8,953 bases of DNA, taken from assembly GCA_900543365.1 (NCBI GenBank), contig UQRG01000052.1:1-8953 (forward strand), in the 5' to 3' direction. The stretch is from an uncultured Eubacterium sp. (lineage in GTDB: Bacteria > Bacillota > Clostridia > Lachnospirales > CAG-274). The position numbers and the translations under genes were made by a program. Below the pieces are notes generated by a model. It had not been told where the DNA came from. It saw nothing but the letters and a program-made list of their open reading frames with translations, and ran no database searches. Position 1 is the stretch's first letter, and every line of letters begins with the position of its first letter. Positions 6,054 through 8,953 of this stretch are shown in pieces.

Positions 6054-6824
6054 TTATTTTTCAATAATATCTAAAATTCCCCTAATATCTCTTATTACAT
6101 AATCTGCACCGGCATTTTTAAATTTTGTAGTAACTTTATCACATATATTGTTTTGTTCTTCAATAGATAGAGAATCAAATTCTTTTTTACTTAAAGCCAT
6201 AAGTGAACTGCCTTCAATAACACCTACAGTTGTTAAACCTGCATTTAAGCCTTCTTTTATGTCTGAAATTGTGTCACCGACTTTAATAGCATTTTTTACA
6301 CTTGAAATACGAAGATACTCTAAATTTTTAAATATCATATATGGATAAGGTCTGCCAAAATTTTCAGTATCAGTAGGACTGAAATATACATCTGGAGCAT
6401 AGCCAAAATCCTTTGCTTTTGGAGCTACAATATTCATCATTTCGTCAGTATATCCAGTTGTAGAACCAATTTTAATACCTAAATTTCTTAACTTTTCTAC
6501 TGTTTCTAATACATAAGGCTTAGGTTCTGCATAATTTTTAAGAATTTCCATAATGCCTTTTTCACTTTCTTCATATACAGCGTCAACATCGGCATTAGTC
6601 CATTTTCTTTTATGTATTTCTTCCCACAATGATGATATTCTATCTTCTTTCATCATTGTTTCAATGTGGTCGTGCTTGAGCATTCCCATAGGAGCTCTAA
6701 CCTCATCAATAGTAGGTTCAATACCAAATTTTTTGAAGGCTTCAATAAATGCCTTAACAGGTGCAAAACAACCATAGTCAACTGTTGTTCCAGCCCAATC
6801 AAAAATAACACACTCAGTTTTCAT
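6054..6824 (-). CDS. phnX: Phosphonoacetaldehyde hydrolase (phosphonatase)
   Basis: PhnX hydrolyses phosphonoacetaldehyde to acetaldehyde and phosphate, breaking the C-P bond in the cytoplasm. This 256-residue HAD-superfamily protein carries the nucleophile loop VIFDWAGTTVDYG with Asp9, the cap-domain MGMLKHDH segment with Lys50 expected to form the Schiff base with substrate, STTGY (121-125), FGRPYPYM (157-163) and the Mg-binding GDTISD (183-188). The Trp-Ala-Gly after Asp9, in place of the usual second Asp, is diagnostic of phosphonatases among HAD proteins. Length is close to the family norm. It starts 1 base after the phnW stop, with its AAGGAG ribosome binding site inside the last phnW codons, so translation is likely coupled. 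Last gene of the phosphonate operon. Confidence 0.96.
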   Translation of the reverse strand: MKTECVIFDWAGTTVDYGCFAPVKAFIEAFKKFGIEPTIDEVRAPMGMLKHDHIETMMKEDRISSLWEEIHKRKWTNADVDAVYEESEKGIMEILKNYAEPKPYVLETVEKLRNLGIKIGSTTGYTDEMMNIVAPKAKDFGYAPDVYFSPTDTENFGRPYPYMIFKNLEYLRISSVKNAIKVGDTISDIKEGLNAGLTTVGVIEGSSLMALSKKEFDSLSIEEQNNICDKVTTKFKNAGADYVIRDIRGILDIIEK

Positions 6825-6825
6825 A

Positions 6826-7917
6826 TTAATTCTCCTTTAAAAAATTGCTAATAATAGTACAAAGTTTTTCAATATCTTCAGTGTAAATTTCTCCAATATT
6901 ACCTATTCTAAAAGTATTGGCATCTGTTACCTTACCAGGATAAATAGCATAACCTCTTTCCTTTATATAAGAATACATATCATTAAATGTAAAGTTTGCG
7001 TTATCAGGGAAAAGGAATGTTGTAATAATAGGTCCTTGTACACTGTGGTCTATGTATGTTTCAAATCCCATTTCTGCCATTTTGGCTATTAAAAGTTTGT
7101 TATTGTCAGAATATCTTTTGTTTCTGGCATTAATGCCCCCTTCTTTTTTCATTTCGTCAATAGCTTTTGAAAAGGCTATTACAGTATGAGTTGGTGAAGT
7201 AAATCTCCACTTTCCATCTATTTCCATAGTCTTGTATTGGTCATATAAGTCAAGTGAAAGGCTTCTTGCAACACCTTTAGATTCTTCAATTAATTTTCTT
7301 TTGCCAATTATAAATGAAAATCCAGGAACACCTTGTATACACTTGTTAGCACTGCTTATAATAAAGTCAATACCTAATTCCTCAACTGGAATATCTACGC
7401 CACCGAAACTACTCATTGCATCAACAATAAATATCTTGTTTTTTGATTTGGCAACATTTGCAATAGAGGCAATGTCGTTTAAAATTCCGGAAGTTGTTTC
7501 GCTGTGTACCATTGAAATATGAGTAATGCCTGGATTTTGGTCAATAATTTCAGCTACTTTGGTACTGTCTGGAATTTTGTCATAGTCTTGAACATACATA
7601 ATGTAGTTAATTTTATTATGCTCTGCGATGTCAGCCATTCTTTTGCCATAAGCACCGTTAGCAATAATAAGAAGTCTGTCAGTATCCTTTATTACACTTG
7701 ATAAAACACTTTCAACACCAAAAGTACCACTACCTTGCATAAGTACACAAGCATAGTTTTTACTGTCAGTATGGGCTAAATTTAAAAGTTCTGATTGAAT
7801 TTTTTTGGTAATTTTTTTATAGTCATCATCCCAAGTACAATGGTCAAAAAGCATTTCTTTTTTTACAGTATCAGTTGTTGTTAATGGACCTGGTGTAAGT
7901 AATTTATAGTTATTCAT
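6826..7917 (-). CDS. phnW: 2-aminoethylphosphonate-pyruvate transaminase
   Basis: PhnW transfers the amino group of 2-aminoethylphosphonate to pyruvate, giving phosphonoacetaldehyde (the PhnX substrate) and alanine. The 363-residue protein is a class V aminotransferase of the usual PhnW length. It begins with YKLLTPGPLTTTDTVK and has QGSGTFGVES (61-70, cofactor phosphate contacts), IVDAMSSFGG (164-173) with Asp166 for the pyridoxal ring nitrogen, ISSANKCIQGVPG (187-199) with Lys192 as the pyridoxal phosphate lysine, and TFRIGNIGE (335-343) with Arg337 likely binding substrate. It starts 2 bases after the stop of the binding-protein gene, with GGAG in that gene's last codons. Direct adjacency to phnX makes the AEP pathway assignment strong. 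Confidence 0.96.
   Translation of the reverse strand: MNNYKLLTPGPLTTTDTVKKEMLFDHCTWDDDYKKITKKIQSELLNLAHTDSKNYACVLMQGSGTFGVESVLSSVIKDTDRLLIIANGAYGKRMADIAEHNKINYIMYVQDYDKIPDSTKVAEIIDQNPGITHISMVHSETTSGILNDIASIANVAKSKNKIFIVDAMSSFGGVDIPVEELGIDFIISSANKCIQGVPGFSFIIGKRKLIEESKGVARSLSLDLYDQYKTMEIDGKWRFTSPTHTVIAFSKAIDEMKKEGGINARNKRYSDNNKLLIAKMAEMGFETYIDHSVQGPIITTFLFPDNANFTFNDMYSYIKERGYAIYPGKVTDANTFRIGNIGEIYTEDIEKLCTIISNFLKEN
6829..6836 (-). promoter_or_regulatory. phnX ribosome binding site within phnW
   Basis: The last phnW codons read AAG GAG AAT TAA, and AAGGAG within them is the Shine-Dalgarno of phnX, whose ATG begins 1 base after the TAA. Ribosomes ending phnW are well placed to start phnX. The C-terminal Lys-Glu-Asn of PhnW is therefore probably dictated by the signal. 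Confidence 0.85.
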
Positions 7918-7919
7918 AA

Positions 7920-8912
7920 TTAGTTTTCTCCTTTACATTTGTTTGATAATTTTTTATGTTTGTCAAGTAAGTCTACAGTAAGTTTTTCACCAAAAACTTT
8001 AGTGTTGTTGGACATATCACTTGAAGTTTCGCCTTCATAAAGTGGCATTGGATAAGATTTAATAATTTCACTTCTGCCTTTGTTTATAATACAATCTGCC
8101 ATTTGGCTTGCAAGAGGATTTTCATTGCCATCTTTATTTATAAGTGCAAGAGATTCTGTAAGAACATAGTTTCCTTCTGTAGGGTCAATATAGTCTATAG
8201 GTAAACCATTGTTTTTATCAGCAATAGCTTGATGTCTTAATCCAAAACCAATAGCAACTTCACCAGCTCTAACTTTTTTAAGAGGACCAGAACCTGAACT
8301 TTCAAGGTGAGGACCTGCATTTTCATATATTTTTTTAAGAATTTCTTGAGTTTCAGCTTCACCATATGATGAAATAAGGGCTTGTATCATAAGCCAAGCA
8401 GTTGATGAACCTTCAATATCTGTTACAGAAATATAGCCCTTGTATTCTGGGTTAGCAAGGTCTTTTATTGACTTAGGATAAGGTAAATTGTTTTCTTTCA
8501 TCATATCAGTATTAATAATTAATGCACCTTCTTGAGCAGTAATAGGTGTATAGTAAGAAGGGTATTTATCTAAAGTTTTATGAGGAAAGCTTAAATCAAG
8601 AAACATATTATTTTTTTCTTGAGCACTGTCAATATAAAATGAACTCATTGTTATTAAATCTGCTTCAATATTTTTGCCTTCAGTCATAAGTTTGCCACCT
8701 AATTCAGATGTACCTAAAGTTTGAAAAAGATACTTGCCTTCATAACCGTTAGAGTCAAGGACAGTTTTCATAGCTGTTACAGCTTCATCATCAGCATTTG
8801 AGTATATTACAACTTGGTCTTTGCTGTTACTACAGCCGGCAAGACCTAAACTTGTGGCAAAAATAGCTGTTGCTGTTAATACAGTGCCGATGTTGTAAAT
8901 TATTTTTTTCAT
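7920..8912 (-). CDS. ABC transporter substrate-binding lipoprotein, probably for 2-aminoethylphosphonate
   Basis: A 330-residue type 2 periplasmic-binding protein of the iron/AEP-type subgroup. The N terminus is a lipoprotein signal: MKK, a hydrophobic core, then lipobox LAGC with Cys27 as the lipidated residue. The mature protein would be anchored outside the membrane. After the signal, VVIYSNADDEAVTAM starts the binding fold; ADLITMSS, EGALIINTDMM, LANPEYKGYISVTD and VAIGFGLRHQAIADKNNG are typical of this subgroup. Ligand is inferred from tight linkage to phnW and phnX, since related proteins bind iron, putrescine or phosphonates; PhnS-like is the best match. AAAGGAG lies about 9 bases before the ATG. 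The C terminus ends KGEN, whose codons also carry the phnW ribosome binding site. No permease or ATPase gene is visible. Confidence 0.85.
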   Translation of the reverse strand: MKKIIYNIGTVLTATAIFATSLGLAGCSNSKDQVVIYSNADDEAVTAMKTVLDSNGYEGKYLFQTLGTSELGGKLMTEGKNIEADLITMSSFYIDSAQEKNNMFLDLSFPHKTLDKYPSYYTPITAQEGALIINTDMMKENNLPYPKSIKDLANPEYKGYISVTDIEGSSTAWLMIQALISSYGEAETQEILKKIYENAGPHLESSGSGPLKKVRAGEVAIGFGLRHQAIADKNNGLPIDYIDPTEGNYVLTESLALINKDGNENPLASQMADCIINKGRSEIIKSYPMPLYEGETSSDMSNNTKVFGEKLTVDLLDKHKKLSNKCKGEN

Positions 8913-8953
8913 TGTAATTTTCTCCTTTTATAATTAATATAAATTTTTATAAT
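8913..8953 (-). other. Short A+T-rich leader at the window edge
   Basis: Only 41 bases lie upstream of the binding-protein gene. Apart from its ribosome binding site they are almost pure A and T. A TATATT-like -10 could exist but no matching -35 is in view, so it cannot be said whether this gene is the first of the operon or follows transporter genes beyond the edge. Confidence 0.4.

Noticed and set aside
6148..7701. Several plus-strand open frames of 60-96 codons opposite phnX and phnW.
   Set aside because: All are antisense to strongly conserved enzymes, lack ribosome binding sites and show no family features.

Overview
The window looks like chromosomal DNA from a low-GC, endospore-forming member of the Clostridia. 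Evidence for this: strongly A+T-rich coding sequence, AAAGGAGG-type ribosome binding sites, consensus sigma-A promoters, a T-box leader, and a spoVS gene. Genus cannot be read from the sequence.

Left part (about 1-2450, minus strand): a consensus sigma-A promoter drives a T-box leader with a leucine (CUC) specifier and its own terminator. It is followed by leuA (2-isopropylmalate synthase, long 549-residue form) and then spoVS. The spoVS ribosome binding site sits in the 3' arm of an 11-bp perfect hairpin, and a probable terminator lies beyond spoVS.

Middle part (about 2480-5870, plus strand): a divergent promoter, overlapped by a nested inverted repeat, precedes three closely spaced family 2 glycosyltransferases. 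These are a WbbL-type, an RgpB-type and a protein with a GT2 domain plus a shortened, degenerate second GT-like domain. The run ends with a 46-residue cysteine-rich membrane protein of the FeoB-associated type. No flippase, polymerase or sugar-nucleotide gene is present. The enzymes probably build part of a surface glycan whose remaining genes lie elsewhere.

Between the convergent operons (5871-6053) is a roughly 134-bp imperfect foldback sequence. Its centre is a strong bidirectional terminator and its ends are related inverted repeats, suggesting a MITE or decayed IS ends.

Right part (6054-8912, minus strand): a tightly coupled operon for 2-aminoethylphosphonate use, in transcription order a lipoprotein substrate-binding protein, phnW and phnX. 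The binding protein would capture the phosphonate. PhnW transaminates it with pyruvate to phosphonoacetaldehyde and alanine. PhnX then cleaves the C-P bond to acetaldehyde and phosphate. The permease and ATPase genes are not in view and may lie beyond the right edge.

Nothing here amounts to a clearly new multi-gene system. The points most worth a second look are the spoVS hairpin, the small Cys-rich membrane protein attached to the glycosyltransferase operon, and the foldback element.
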